In this document: piece after piece, positions 6,562-14,683 of the stretch
How the letters are laid out: every line of letters begins with the position of its first letter
Position numbering within the stretch: the stretch's first letter is position 1
Assembly: GCA_009777815.1 (NCBI GenBank)
Contig: WRLB01000010.1
Span: 1-36,206 of the forward strand
DNA: 36,206 bases
Source: Bacteroidota bacterium
Lineage (GTDB): Bacteria; Bacteroidota; Ignavibacteria; Kapaibacteriales; UBA2268
Direction of reading: 5' to 3'
Notes under the pieces: generated by a model
What the model saw: the letters and a program-made list of their open reading frames with translations, nothing else
Told to the model about the DNA's origin: nothing
Database searches by the model: none
Position numbers and translations under genes: made by a program

Positions 6562-8028
6562 CTATTTGTCTTCAATAGGTGTATTATCGTCAATTACTTC
6601 CCAATCATCGTTATCATCGTCAATTATGTCATAATCATCGAACATCTCATCGTCAAGCATCTCATCGTCAAGCATCTCATCGTCAAGTGCATCCATAAGT
6701 TTTACTTCATTATTATATGGTTGATTATTAAGGTTTTTATTTATATACTCGTCATAATCAATTTCATTTGTTTTTGTAAAGTCAAGTAAGAAATCTACAT
6801 ATTTCTTTTTCAAAAGAGATTGTTTCGTATTTTCGTCTGCTTTTACGTGTTGCAACATAACATCTTTTGTCATATAATTACTGAACTCTACGTTTTTTGC
6901 AAAAAAATCGTCCACAAAGTTTTCATAATCATAATCTTCCACTTCCATTTTTTCTTTCTTAACAATCTTATCTTGGACTAATTGAACTCTTGCTATTTTT
7001 GGTGCTATGACATCTAAATATTCTTTGCTTTTTTCTTCGTCAGGATTGTATTCTGGATATCGTTCCTTATGTGATTTTATCATTTGTTCTTTTATTTGCA
7101 TTATTAAAACATCAGGGACCTCAATATCATCGTGTAGTTCAGTAACTTTTGATATAACTTGTTCTTCCATTAATTGACGTGTTCTATCGTCCCAAAATCT
7201 TTGCAAACTAAAACCGATATCTTGTTTGTAATCCTCTAAATTATCAAATCTCTCTTTTGAAGCAAGTTTAGCGAAGTCGTCATTTATTTCGCAAGGAATT
7301 CTTTTTTCTATCTTTTTAATTACAAGCCTTTCTGATATTTCGTTGGGATATTTCTCGGTTTCAGCAATCCAATCAACATAATCAGATACTTTTTTGTTTA
7401 GAAACTCCTTTCGCAAAAACTCTATATATTCATCATCTTTATATATGTCGTCCAAATCCATTACCATTTCTTCTGGTGGTGCATCAACGGGCTGTTTTGT
7501 ATTATTATCTAATAAATACACATCTACTGTAATAGAACATTCAGCAGCATTCGTAACAACATCTATCTCTGTCATTTCACCTAATTCTAATGCTTTGAAA
7601 TTAACTTCTTTTTCTATTTCTTCGTCAGTCACTTTGTGGTATGGTTCAAATATCTCTAACGATTTATAATCTTTTAATTCGAAATCAGGTATAACTTCGA
7701 TTTTAATAGTATAAACTTGCGAGCCGTCTTCATTTTCTTTAATTTCTTTAAATACAGGTGTTCCTATAATTTGAACATCAGTGTTTTTATCTAAAAACTT
7801 TTTAAATTCTTCATTAGCAATACTTTCGCCTGCTTCTAACTTTATAGATTTTCCGTATTGCGATTCTATAAGTTTTAAAGGCACTCTGCCAGGTCGGAAG
7901 CCGGGCATTTTTATTTTTTGCCGTATTGAGTTTAGTTCTTGATAATAAATTGCATCAAACTCATCTTTTGAAACATAAATGTTTAATTCTTTTATAGAAT
8001 TAGTTATTGAAATTAGTTCTGTATTCAA
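6562..8028 (-). CDS. tig: Trigger factor, ribosome-associated chaperone
   Basis: 488 residues. The ribosome-docking loop GFRPGRVP is at residues 43-50 in the N-terminal domain. The middle PPIase (FKBP) region is poorly conserved, as is usual for Bacteroidota trigger factors, so isomerase activity is doubtful. The helical C-terminal chaperone arms follow (VPDVLIMQIKEQMI, then LLKKKYVDFLLDF). The start is read as TTG at 8026-8028, with AGGA about nine bases upstream and no better in-frame ATG before the docking loop. The last ~50 residues are an acidic tail (DDEML repeats) encoded by a 15-bp tandem repeat. A tRNA-Leu lies 28 bases upstream on the same strand and probably shares its promoter. 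Confidence 0.88.
   Translation of the reverse strand: MNTELISITNSIKELNIYVSKDEFDAIYYQELNSIRQKIKMPGFRPGRVPLKLIESQYGKSIKLEAGESIANEEFKKFLDKNTDVQIIGTPVFKEIKENEDGSQVYTIKIEVIPDFELKDYKSLEIFEPYHKVTDEEIEKEVNFKALELGEMTEIDVVTNAAECSITVDVYLLDNNTKQPVDAPPEEMVMDLDDIYKDDEYIEFLRKEFLNKKVSDYVDWIAETEKYPNEISERLVIKKIEKRIPCEINDDFAKLASKERFDNLEDYKQDIGFSLQRFWDDRTRQLMEEQVISKVTELHDDIEVPDVLIMQIKEQMIKSHKERYPEYNPDEEKSKEYLDVIAPKIARVQLVQDKIVKKEKMEVEDYDYENFVDDFFAKNVEFSNYMTKDVMLQHVKADENTKQSLLKKKYVDFLLDFTKTNEIDYDEYINKNLNNQPYNNEVKLMDALDDEMLDDEMLDDEMFDDYDIIDDDNDDWEVIDDNTPIEDK
6643..6687. repeat. 15-bp in-frame tandem repeat in the tig acidic tail
   Basis: Three exact units CATCTCATCGTCAAG at 6643, 6658 and 6673, each encoding Leu-Asp-Asp-Glu-Met on the minus strand. 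Perfect identity suggests a recent expansion and likely length variation between strains. Confidence 0.85.
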
Positions 8029-8056
8029 TATAGGAATCCTGTTATTAGTTAAATAG

Positions 8057-8138
8057 TACGGATGGAGGGAGTCGAACCCCCACGAGTTTCCTCGCTAGAT
8101 CCTAAGTCTAGTGCGTCTGCCAATTCCGCCACACCCGC
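8057..8138 (-). tRNA. tRNA-Leu, anticodon UAG
   Basis: Read on the minus strand, the class-II tRNA starts GCGGGTGTGGCGGAATTGGC and ends in the T-arm GGGGGTTCGACTCCC and acceptor strand CATCCGT plus discriminator A. The anticodon stem is CTAGA/TCTAG with loop CTTAGGA, giving anticodon TAG. The extra arm is long (CGAGGAAACTCG), as leucine tRNAs require. The 3' CCA is not encoded. It lies directly upstream of tig. Confidence 0.95.
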
Positions 8139-8163
8139 TTAAAATTATTTAAATTATAAATTA

Positions 8164-8171
8164 CAAAAATA
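8164..8171 (-). promoter_or_regulatory. Promoter -7 box for tRNA-Leu/tig (proximal copy)
   Basis: Minus-strand TATTTTTG preceded by AAAAAACG, about 26 bases before the tRNA 5' end. It matches the Bacteroidota TAnnTTTG -7 consensus. A clear -33 TTTG is not seen; an A tract takes its place. Confidence 0.6.
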
Positions 8172-8224
8172 CGTTTTTTATTTTAAAAAATACAAAAAAT
8201 ACAAATAACAACGTTTCAAAAATA

Positions 8225-8232
8225 CAAAAATA
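8225..8232 (-). promoter_or_regulatory. Promoter -7 box for tRNA-Leu/tig (distal copy)
   Basis: Second minus-strand TATTTTTG within the same AAAAAACGTATTTTTG context, exactly 61 bp upstream of the proximal copy. The flanking TTTTTTAAAATAAA is repeated too, so the promoter block has been duplicated. Confidence 0.55.
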
Positions 8233-8314
8233 CGTTTTTTATTTTAAAAAACAAAATAATTTATTTTTTTTATAAATATAGTAACTTCTAAAATAAAATT
8301 TTCTGCATCCTATA

Positions 8315-8376
8315 ATGCTGAACTTATTTCGGCATTTCTTTATTAAGTTAATATAATACTAAAATAAGTTCAGCAT
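8315..8376. repeat. Composite palindromic repeat with perfect 15-bp outer arms
   Basis: ATGCTGAACTTATTT (8315-8329) pairs perfectly with AAATAAGTTCAGCAT (8362-8376); a 32-base centre separates them. Lies between the tRNA/tig promoters and the 3' end of the L,D-transpeptidase gene, where it could act as that gene's 3'-end hairpin. Confidence 0.8.
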
Positions 8377-8411
8377 AACATACATTTAGTTGAAAATTAT
8401 CATATAACCAC

Positions 8412-9326
8412 TTAATTTCTTTTTTGCATTGGGGGTTGTTTTCTTGTTATAACTGCATCAGGAGTTTCTAAAGGATTATCAGGTAGATGACTATAATAAG
8501 ATTTATTTGATGTAAGGTCAAGCCACGGACCACCAGATTTTCTTGAATAATCAAACCTATTAAGAACAATAACAGGCGTTCCCGAATTAGGAATTATTTT
8601 ATTTTCGCTGTCTCGTTTAGAAACATCTCCCCAATGATATATCCATTCAGCATCGTCTATAAATTGCCTTAAACATGAATGCGAAACAGGTCGTCCTGGC
8701 ATTACAAACTGATGCATTGCTGTTCCAAATTTGTGCATATTAAAAGTAAAAGGCATAATCCAAGTGCTATCATATGATGACTTATGTTCTTTCTTTTTCC
8801 AAGTAAAATAGTATTTACCTGGTTCTGTTTGGCTACTTTTGCTGCCTGTATTGGTAGCAGCAAATCGGACTAACTTTCCATATTCATAACACCCATAGCA
8901 CTGATATTCTATATCTATCATAATTATTTTTTCTATATCTTTTGCTGCTTTATATTCGTCAGGAAAAATAGAATAAGCACACATATCTGGTATAATGCTA
9001 TCAGGAATAATTACACTTTGTCCTACTCTAAAAAAACGTATTTCTTTTCTATTTAATGTTCTTATTGCTTTTCTATATGCAGTTCCTAAAATAGTATCGT
9101 TCTTATATTTATCTTTTATTTCATTAAGATGTTTAGTTGAAGTAATATGAACTAAATTATATTTTATTTCGGGATAATCTAATGAAAAAACCTCTTCTAC
9201 AATAGCATCTTCCTCTATACTATTATTTTCAATCTCATTAGATTCTGCCTCGCTATTATTAGGATTGCAGCAACATAAAAGACAAATTATTATTATAAAA
9301 AATAATTTATGATTAATGTATTTCAT
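8412..9326 (-). CDS. L,D-transpeptidase (YkuD) lipoprotein
   Basis: 304 residues. A signal peptide (MKYINHKLFFIIIICLLCCC) ends in a lipobox with Cys at 18-20, so it is probably anchored as a lipoprotein. The catalytic YkuD motif is at the C-terminal side: H205 in MHQFVMPG, then S215-H216-S217-C218-L219-R220, where the common SHGC(V/L)R is SHSCLR. C218 would be the nucleophile that forms 3-3 cross-links in peptidoglycan or attaches proteins to it. A stretch ending RVGQSVIIPDS (about 100-110) resembles the end of a LysM-type sugar-binding module but is too degenerate to call. Transcribed divergently from the GH2-like gene out of a symmetrical promoter region. Confidence 0.85.
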   Translation of the reverse strand: MKYINHKLFFIIIICLLCCCNPNNSEAESNEIENNSIEEDAIVEEVFSLDYPEIKYNLVHITSTKHLNEIKDKYKNDTILGTAYRKAIRTLNRKEIRFFRVGQSVIIPDSIIPDMCAYSIFPDEYKAAKDIEKIIMIDIEYQCYGCYEYGKLVRFAATNTGSKSSQTEPGKYYFTWKKKEHKSSYDSTWIMPFTFNMHKFGTAMHQFVMPGRPVSHSCLRQFIDDAEWIYHWGDVSKRDSENKIIPNSGTPVIVLNRFDYSRKSGGPWLDLTSNKSYYSHLPDNPLETPDAVITRKQPPMQKRN

Positions 9327-9370
9327 TTACCTTCGTAATAAAATTATTTTAGAAATTATTTAAAAAAATG

Positions 9371-9410
9371 CAAAAATAACGTTTTTTTCATAAAAAAAAC
9401 GTTATTTTTG
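9371..9410. promoter_or_regulatory. Perfectly palindromic divergent promoter pair
   Basis: The 18-bp arm CAAAAATAACGTTTTTTT (9371-9388) is the exact inverse of 9393-9410. It places a TATTTTTG box on the minus strand (9371-9378, for the L,D-transpeptidase) and one on the plus strand (9403-9410, for the GH2-like gene), each next to an AAAAAACGT extension. The two start sites would point away from each other. Confidence 0.65.
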
Positions 9411-9432
9411 TATTTTACTATTATATACATAT

Positions 9433-11862
9433 ATGAAAAAAATAATATACATTGTATCTATATTAATTATAAATATACAAATATTTGCAAATCCGAATTA
9501 TAAACCATTAACGCAAGCAGAAATACAAGAAATTTTAGGGAGTAATGTAAGAACTATACAAACACTAAATGGCGAGTGGGAGAAACAAACAAAATATGGA
9601 ACAGAAAAAGTAAATATTCCATATACCGAATATCATACCATAGAAACAGAATATACTAAAACAATTAATTTAAATAGAGAGACGTTAAACTCTAAGAATG
9701 TTTTATTGTCTTTTTTAGGTTTGGCAGGGGATATAGAATTGTTTATTAATGGTGCTTTTTTAGTAAAGATAAATGGAGAAGGATTGCATCATACTATCAA
9801 TATACCTACTAATTTGCTAAATGAAGGGAGCAATACTATACGATTGCGTTGTTTGGGTATTTCTAATTATTATAGGGATTTAATTCATTCTTCATTAGAG
9901 CATCCGAAACCATTTATAGGCATAATTAGAGAAGTATTTGTAGTATTTACATCGCGTATATATATAAAAGCAATAAATCAATTTCCTGATAATAAGCAAA
10001 TAAAAATATCAGTAGATGTGCAAAGTGGAACAGATGATGCAGGCGATTATAAGGTAGAATGGATATTAAAAAATGATTTATCAAACGACCCGCCCGTATT
10101 AAATAGTTCAGTAATTACTAAAATAGAAAGTTCAAGTATAAATAATGTCACTTTTCATATACAAAAAGAGCAGTTAGAAAGATGGTCAGTAAATAATCCC
10201 GTAGTATATACTTTAACGGTAAAATTAAAGAAAGGAGATACAGAGTTAGATAATTATATAATACACGTTGCTAATAAAACATTAACAACCGATAAAGATA
10301 TTTTTATAAATGGCAATCCTATTAAATTGCTATGTATAGAATATGATGAGTATTTTCCTGGTATAGGATATACAAGAAGTTATGCTTCACTTAAAAATGA
10401 TATAAAGAAATTAAAATCAATGGGAGTGAATTCGCTTTTATTTAACTATACTAATCCATCGCCGATGCTATTGGATTTATGTATTAAGAATGGTATAATT
10501 GTCTTATTGACGCATAATACGTCTAATTTAAATCTTACAACCGAAAATGTAGAGTATGCTACAAATAGTTTAGAAAATAAACTAAATATATTTGCTAATA
10601 AGTCCGCAATATCTGCTATAGGAGTTTATAATGAGAATTATATAGATAAAATAAATAAAAACAAATATCTAACATATAATATCGCTGATAAGTTAGATAA
10701 TAAGATGAATGCAACCAATTTTTGTATATATGATATCGGATATGATGTCACTGAAAGAACATTAGAGCATTTAAGAATAAATTCATATAACAATAACTAC
10801 CCCGTATTATTATTAGCAAAAGCATTATATAGAGGCGAAAGATTAACTAAAACAAAATCTACTCTATATAATAGGCAAAGTATCAGATATAAAGACCTAT
10901 TTGAGGTTTATCAAACATTAGGTTTCGCTGGATATATCGCAGAAGGATTCCGTGATAGAGAACTTGCGTATCCGAACTTTTATAACTTTAATTACAATAA
11001 TAATAAGTTAAAGAAAGGGCTAATTGATAATAAAGAAATTGAAAGACACTCCCTAAATGTCGTAAAACAATTATACAGAGTAGAAAAAACACCCCTATTG
11101 AACGAACCCGAATTCGAAATAAATTACTCCAATTTATACCTAATAATCGCTATCTTAATAACACTAATAACTGCATTCTTGCTAAAAAAAGATAACAAAC
11201 TATTTAAAGTATTCAAAAGGAGTTTTAGGCGTGGACACAACTTATATTGCGACATCCGCGACAAAAGAATATCTTTTTCGCTAAATATCTACTTATTACT
11301 ATTGATTGAGTTATTTACTATCGCCGTAGCATGCAGCATATTTATTGATTTCAGCGTATATAAATATAACTTCAGTTATTTCCTATCTTTAATCCTCCCC
11401 TTCAATTCTTTACTAAATTTATTCAATAATATCTTCTATTCGCAAATATTTTTGCTCATTACTAATTTCTTGATAATTTGCGTAGCAACCTTGATAATTG
11501 CACTCTTTTTGCGAGTAATTTTTGCAATCTACCGAGTAAAAACAGCATTTAGCATCATATTTTACTTATTAGCATTTATACTTACGCCCTTCTTATCATT
11601 AGCACTATTTGCAATATTTTTAGGAAAATTGCTAATCATGGCTAAAATAATTTACCCGATTTTCATAATATTTTTCATCATATTAACAATCGGCTTAATC
11701 AAGCGAACATCCGATAGCGTATCCGTAATAGCAGATATCAAAGTTGCAAAATCTTTGCTCTTAATAGTTGGCTCATTATTACTATTTATTATCTTGCCGT
11801 TATATTTATACTTCAACGAGATAGCCACATTTACATTCATTTTACATTTAATAATGTCATAA
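9433..11862 (+). CDS. Glycoside hydrolase family 2-like protein fused to a polytopic membrane domain
   Basis: 809 residues. Signal peptide (1-19), then a GH2 sugar-binding jelly-roll (about 40-175; NGEWEKQ, LFINGAFLVKINGEG, EGSNTIRLRC), an Ig-like sandwich (about 180-285) and a reduced TIM barrel (about 290-535) opening with FINGNPIKLLCIEYDEY and KLKSMGVNSLLF. The acid/base pair N400-E401 (GVYNENY) is kept. The expected catalytic nucleophile position appears to be Ala462 (PVLLLAKA, where family members have a Glu). The barrel end is recognisable in GYIAEGFRD (500-508) and KKGLIDNKE (527-535). From residue 567 there are six or seven hydrophobic segments separated by basic loops, with some likeness to Yip1-type bundles. 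The sugar-facing part would lie in the periplasm, tethered to the inner membrane. Loss of the nucleophile suggests a binding or sensing role; this is inference from eye alignment. Confidence 0.7.
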   Translation: MKKIIYIVSILIINIQIFANPNYKPLTQAEIQEILGSNVRTIQTLNGEWEKQTKYGTEKVNIPYTEYHTIETEYTKTINLNRETLNSKNVLLSFLGLAGDIELFINGAFLVKINGEGLHHTINIPTNLLNEGSNTIRLRCLGISNYYRDLIHSSLEHPKPFIGIIREVFVVFTSRIYIKAINQFPDNKQIKISVDVQSGTDDAGDYKVEWILKNDLSNDPPVLNSSVITKIESSSINNVTFHIQKEQLERWSVNNPVVYTLTVKLKKGDTELDNYIIHVANKTLTTDKDIFINGNPIKLLCIEYDEYFPGIGYTRSYASLKNDIKKLKSMGVNSLLFNYTNPSPMLLDLCIKNGIIVLLTHNTSNLNLTTENVEYATNSLENKLNIFANKSAISAIGVYNENYIDKINKNKYLTYNIADKLDNKMNATNFCIYDIGYDVTERTLEHLRINSYNNNYPVLLLAKALYRGERLTKTKSTLYNRQSIRYKDLFEVYQTLGFAGYIAEGFRDRELAYPNFYNFNYNNNKLKKGLIDNKEIERHSLNVVKQLYRVEKTPLLNEPEFEINYSNLYLIIAILITLITAFLLKKDNKLFKVFKRSFRRGHNLYCDIRDKRISFSLNIYLLLLIELFTIAVACSIFIDFSVYKYNFSYFLSLILPFNSLLNLFNNIFYSQIFLLITNFLIICVATLIIALFLRVIFAIYRVKTAFSIIFYLLAFILTPFLSLALFAIFLGKLLIMAKIIYPIFIIFFIILTIGLIKRTSDSVSVIADIKVAKSLLLIVGSLLLFIILPLYLYFNEIATFTFILHLIMS

Positions 11863-11879
11863 TATCAAAAAACGTGTCC

Positions 11880-11898
11880 TGCTGAACTTGTTTCAGCA
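11880..11898. repeat. Dispersed palindromic repeat
   Basis: Single palindrome tgctgaacttgtttcagca, 18 bases after the GH2-like stop, in the 127-base spacer before the transketolase gene. Confidence 0.85.
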
Positions 11899-11950
11899 TC
11901 TCAGGTATAGTAGCATTATTACGATATATCGTTGTTTGTCAAAAAAAACG

Positions 11951-11958
11951 TATTTTTA
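11951..11958 (+). promoter_or_regulatory. Probable promoter -7 box of the transketolase gene
   Basis: TATTTTTA within AAAAAACGTATTTTTA, the same extended context as the boxes at 8164 and 8225. TTG at 11932-11934 lies 16 bases upstream and could be the -33 element. The ATG is 32 bases downstream. Confidence 0.45.
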
Positions 11959-11989
11959 AATTTTTAAAAGTAAGATTCAAACAAAAAAA

Positions 11990-12847
11990 ATGAGTTTTTC
12001 ATTTGATAATACTATAATAGAAAATAAATTCCGCCAACCCCAAGAATATAAAGAAATAATTAAAACTATCAAAAGCGATATATTAAAAACGCTTTCATTA
12101 GCAAAATCAGGTCATCCAGGTGGTGCATTGGGCATAAGCGATGTAATGGCTGTATTATATTTTGGTAATGTAATGAAATATAATTCAAATGTCCCTAATT
12201 GGCATCAAAGAGATAGATTTGTATTAAGTGCAGGACATTATGCTCCTGTGTTATATTCCTGTTTGGCAAGAGCAGGATATTTCCTGCCCGAAGAACTATC
12301 TACAGTAAGAAAACTTGGTAAAAGATTGCAAGGACATCCGCCCAATGTTGGGGTTGTTCCAGGTAATGAGACAACATCAGGTTCGTTGGGACAAGGTATA
12401 TCTATTGCTGTTGGTATGGCTATGAGTGACAAACTTATAGATAAAAACAACAGAAATGTATTTTGTTTAACAGGTGATGGCGAACTACAAGAGGGAAGTT
12501 GTTGGGAAGCAGCAATGTCTGCAGCAATGTATAAATTAAATAATTTTTGCTGGATTGTAGACAATAATGATTGTCAAATTGATGGCAGAGTCAAAGATGT
12601 TATGTCTATTTATCCTCTTGCTGAAAAGTTTATTTCGTTCGGCTTTAATGTAATAGAAATTGATGGACATAATATTGAAAATATAATTAGTGCTTTTAAT
12701 AAATTTAAAAATACTAATGATAAACCGACTTGCATAATTGCAAAAACTTTTATGGGAAATGGCATATCGTTTATGCATAATAAACATCAATGGCACGGCA
12801 ATCCACCATCAATAGAGCAAACAGAAATAGCATTAAAAGAATTATAA
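11990..12847 (+). CDS. Transketolase, N-terminal subunit of a split enzyme
   Basis: 285 residues covering only the thiamine-diphosphate-binding domain of transketolase (pentose phosphate pathway; transfers two-carbon units between sugar phosphates). Visible motifs: SGHPGGALG (40-48), LSAGHYAPVLYS (79-90), LQGHPPN, the TTSGSLGQGISIAVGMA region (128-144), and the ThDP/metal motif GDGELQEG (162-169) ending in DNND (191-194). The C-terminal HQWHGNPPS segment is the normal end of the N-subunit. In split transketolases the C-subunit gene usually follows at once; here the next gene, after 69 bases, encodes an unrelated membrane protein. The partner must be encoded elsewhere. Confidence 0.9.
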   Translation: MSFSFDNTIIENKFRQPQEYKEIIKTIKSDILKTLSLAKSGHPGGALGISDVMAVLYFGNVMKYNSNVPNWHQRDRFVLSAGHYAPVLYSCLARAGYFLPEELSTVRKLGKRLQGHPPNVGVVPGNETTSGSLGQGISIAVGMAMSDKLIDKNNRNVFCLTGDGELQEGSCWEAAMSAAMYKLNNFCWIVDNNDCQIDGRVKDVMSIYPLAEKFISFGFNVIEIDGHNIENIISAFNKFKNTNDKPTCIIAKTFMGNGISFMHNKHQWHGNPPSIEQTEIALKEL

Positions 12848-12916
12848 GTGGCTTCTAAAAGTGTCATAACGAAGTATATTAAATAATACGCTTTTTATAA
12901 CACCAAAAATAAAAAA

Positions 12917-13930
12917 ATGCAAAAAAACACTAAAAAATTATTAAATATATTCTTCGTTCTTATAGTAATAAGTTTAACTATTTATGGACTATTTGCTAAT
13001 TTAGATTTAGATTCGTTTGTAGATAGTTTTTCGGGTATTAATTGGATTTATTGTGCTTTATCTGTTCCTGTTGCTTTATTATCGCATTTAGTTCGTGCTT
13101 TACGATGGCGGCTTTATGTCAATCCTATTAAAAAAGATGTATCGTTGTTTAATTTATTTTCTGCCGTAATGGTTGGCTACGCAGTAAATAATTGGACACC
13201 CCGTGGCGGCGAATTAGTTCGTCCTTATGTTTTAGCAAGGCGAGTAAATTGTTCTAAAAGTTCGCTAATAGCAACCATTATTGTAGAACGTTTGATAGAT
13301 GTTTTTTTCTTATTATTAATGTTTTGCTTGGTATTTTTGCTTAGCAAAGAACTAATTTTGCAAGCATTCCCGTGGCTAAATACAAATACGCTAACACTGA
13401 TGGGCGGATTAGTATTTTTAGTAGTTTTGTGCTTGTTTTTATTATTGACAACCAATATTTTTGATAATTTACTTAATAAGATATTACGAAAATTATCTGC
13501 AAAATGGACAGAACGAATATACAATATATGGCGTGCATTCAAATTAGGTTTTGAAACATTAAAAACACCGAGAGATTACTTATATAATTTTCTTTATTCG
13601 TGTTTAATATGGCTATTATACACGATTCCATCATATTTAATGTTTTTTGCATTTGATTTTCAAAATACAGCACATTTAACAATAATAGATGCGGGTTTAT
13701 TAGTAGTAGTGTCGGGAATCGGGATGTCTATTGCACCTGTTCCCGGTGGTATAGGAGTATATCATTGGATAGCAGTAACTTGCATTGTTAATTTATACCC
13801 TCAAATATCTACCGAAGAAGCCCTCGCATATGCGACAGTATCACACGGCATTAATTTGCTAATCCAAGTATTAGCCGGCGGACTATTTATGTTAAGAGAG
13901 AACATAAGAAATGTAGATTTAAAGGAATAA
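12917..13930 (+). CDS. YbhN/AglD-type flippase-like membrane protein (UPF0104)
   Basis: 337 residues, about eight transmembrane segments, matching the lysylphosphatidylglycerol synthase transmembrane-region family. Landmarks: HLVRALRWRLY (57-67), NNWTPRGGELVRPYVLARR (91-109), the VERLID motif (123-128) and PVPGGIGVYHW (275-285). There is no C-terminal lysyl-transferase domain, so it is not an MprF enzyme; stand-alone members are thought to move or handle lipid-linked substrates. It follows the transketolase gene on the same strand with a 69-base gap and may share its transcript. The ATG at 12917 sits in an A-rich leader without a Shine-Dalgarno sequence. Function is by family only. Confidence 0.82.
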   Translation: MQKNTKKLLNIFFVLIVISLTIYGLFANLDLDSFVDSFSGINWIYCALSVPVALLSHLVRALRWRLYVNPIKKDVSLFNLFSAVMVGYAVNNWTPRGGELVRPYVLARRVNCSKSSLIATIIVERLIDVFFLLLMFCLVFLLSKELILQAFPWLNTNTLTLMGGLVFLVVLCLFLLLTTNIFDNLLNKILRKLSAKWTERIYNIWRAFKLGFETLKTPRDYLYNFLYSCLIWLLYTIPSYLMFFAFDFQNTAHLTIIDAGLLVVVSGIGMSIAPVPGGIGVYHWIAVTCIVNLYPQISTEEALAYATVSHGINLLIQVLAGGLFMLRENIRNVDLKE

Positions 13931-13964
13931 ATAACCTCTAAAAACCAAATAATACGTATCCTTT

Positions 13965-14033
13965 TGTGCTGAACTTGTTTCAGAATCCCCTCGCATAAAA
14001 TCAGGAGATGCCGAAATAAATTCGGCATGACAG
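13965..14033. repeat. Composite palindromic repeat, left flank of the 183-residue gene
   Basis: Left half TGCTGAACTTGTTTCAG, middle AATCCCCTCGCATAAAA, right half ATGCCGAAATAAATTCGGCAT. Bases 13984-14028 (45 bp) are identical to 14690-14734 on the other side of the next gene. Confidence 0.85.
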
Positions 14034-14107
14034 AATGATTTTGTGTATAAAATTATTATTTTTGCTAATATATGAAAATAGATATTAATGACTAATTTTA
14101 ATATTTT

Positions 14108-14659
14108 ATGACAGAAGAAATTGTGCATTTTTTAGCAATACTTGCCTTTATTCCGCTTGCAATATTTATTGTATTGGGAATAGTAATTTTGATTATTAAT
14201 CGGCTTGACACTTATGTAAGGTGGAATGACATAATTATACCTAAAATAGTAATTTTAGTTATTAATTGGATTTGCCATCGTTTAGGGTTGTATGACATAA
14301 TTATATCTAATAATAAAAAAACAAAAAAAATAATGATAGGAATATTAACGCTATTTTTTATTATGTTAATTCCTTTTGGCATTGCCAATAACAACCTCCC
14401 AAAAAAAGAAAAATGGGAAAAGTTTGTTGTAAATATATCTTTTGATAAAAAAATAAATAAATTGTTAGATTCCAAAGTTGATTTATATAGAGAAATAGTT
14501 AATTCTGACAGTGTTAAAAAAGACAGCATATCAAAGCATTTAGATATTATTGATAATGAAATTACTACTCTTTGTAATGAAAAAGAAAAATTTATACTAA
14601 ACCTTAAAACTAACAAACGTTTCAGAGATAGTTTAAAACAATACTGGGGCTATTATTAG
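14108..14659 (+). CDS. Small membrane protein of unknown function
   Basis: 183 residues, not recognised. A first hydrophobic helix (about 8-31), an amphipathic or membrane-near middle (about 44-60) and a second helix after a KKTKK stretch (about 76-94) are followed by a charged, helical C-terminal half with heptad-like spacing (DSKVDLYREIVNSDSVKK, then HLDIIDNEITTLCNEKEKF), which may form a coiled coil. Codon use looks like the surroundings. The gene lies between two directly repeated 45-bp identical segments (13984-14028 and 14690-14734). No promoter box was found in the 75 bases before the ATG. Probably real, because it is an uninterrupted frame with a coherent membrane topology. Confidence 0.6.
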   Translation: MTEEIVHFLAILAFIPLAIFIVLGIVILIINRLDTYVRWNDIIIPKIVILVINWICHRLGLYDIIISNNKKTKKIMIGILTLFFIMLIPFGIANNNLPKKEKWEKFVVNISFDKKINKLLDSKVDLYREIVNSDSVKKDSISKHLDIIDNEITTLCNEKEKFILNLKTNKRFRDSLKQYWGYY

Positions 14660-14683
14660 TTATATGCAACCTATATAAAAGTT

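Noticed and set aside
13801-14128. Short minus-strand frames over the 14.0-kb repeat
   Set aside because: They translate the palindromic repeat (CHAEFISASP-type peptides) and overlap the 3' end of the YbhN-like gene; such peptides appear wherever the repeat occurs.
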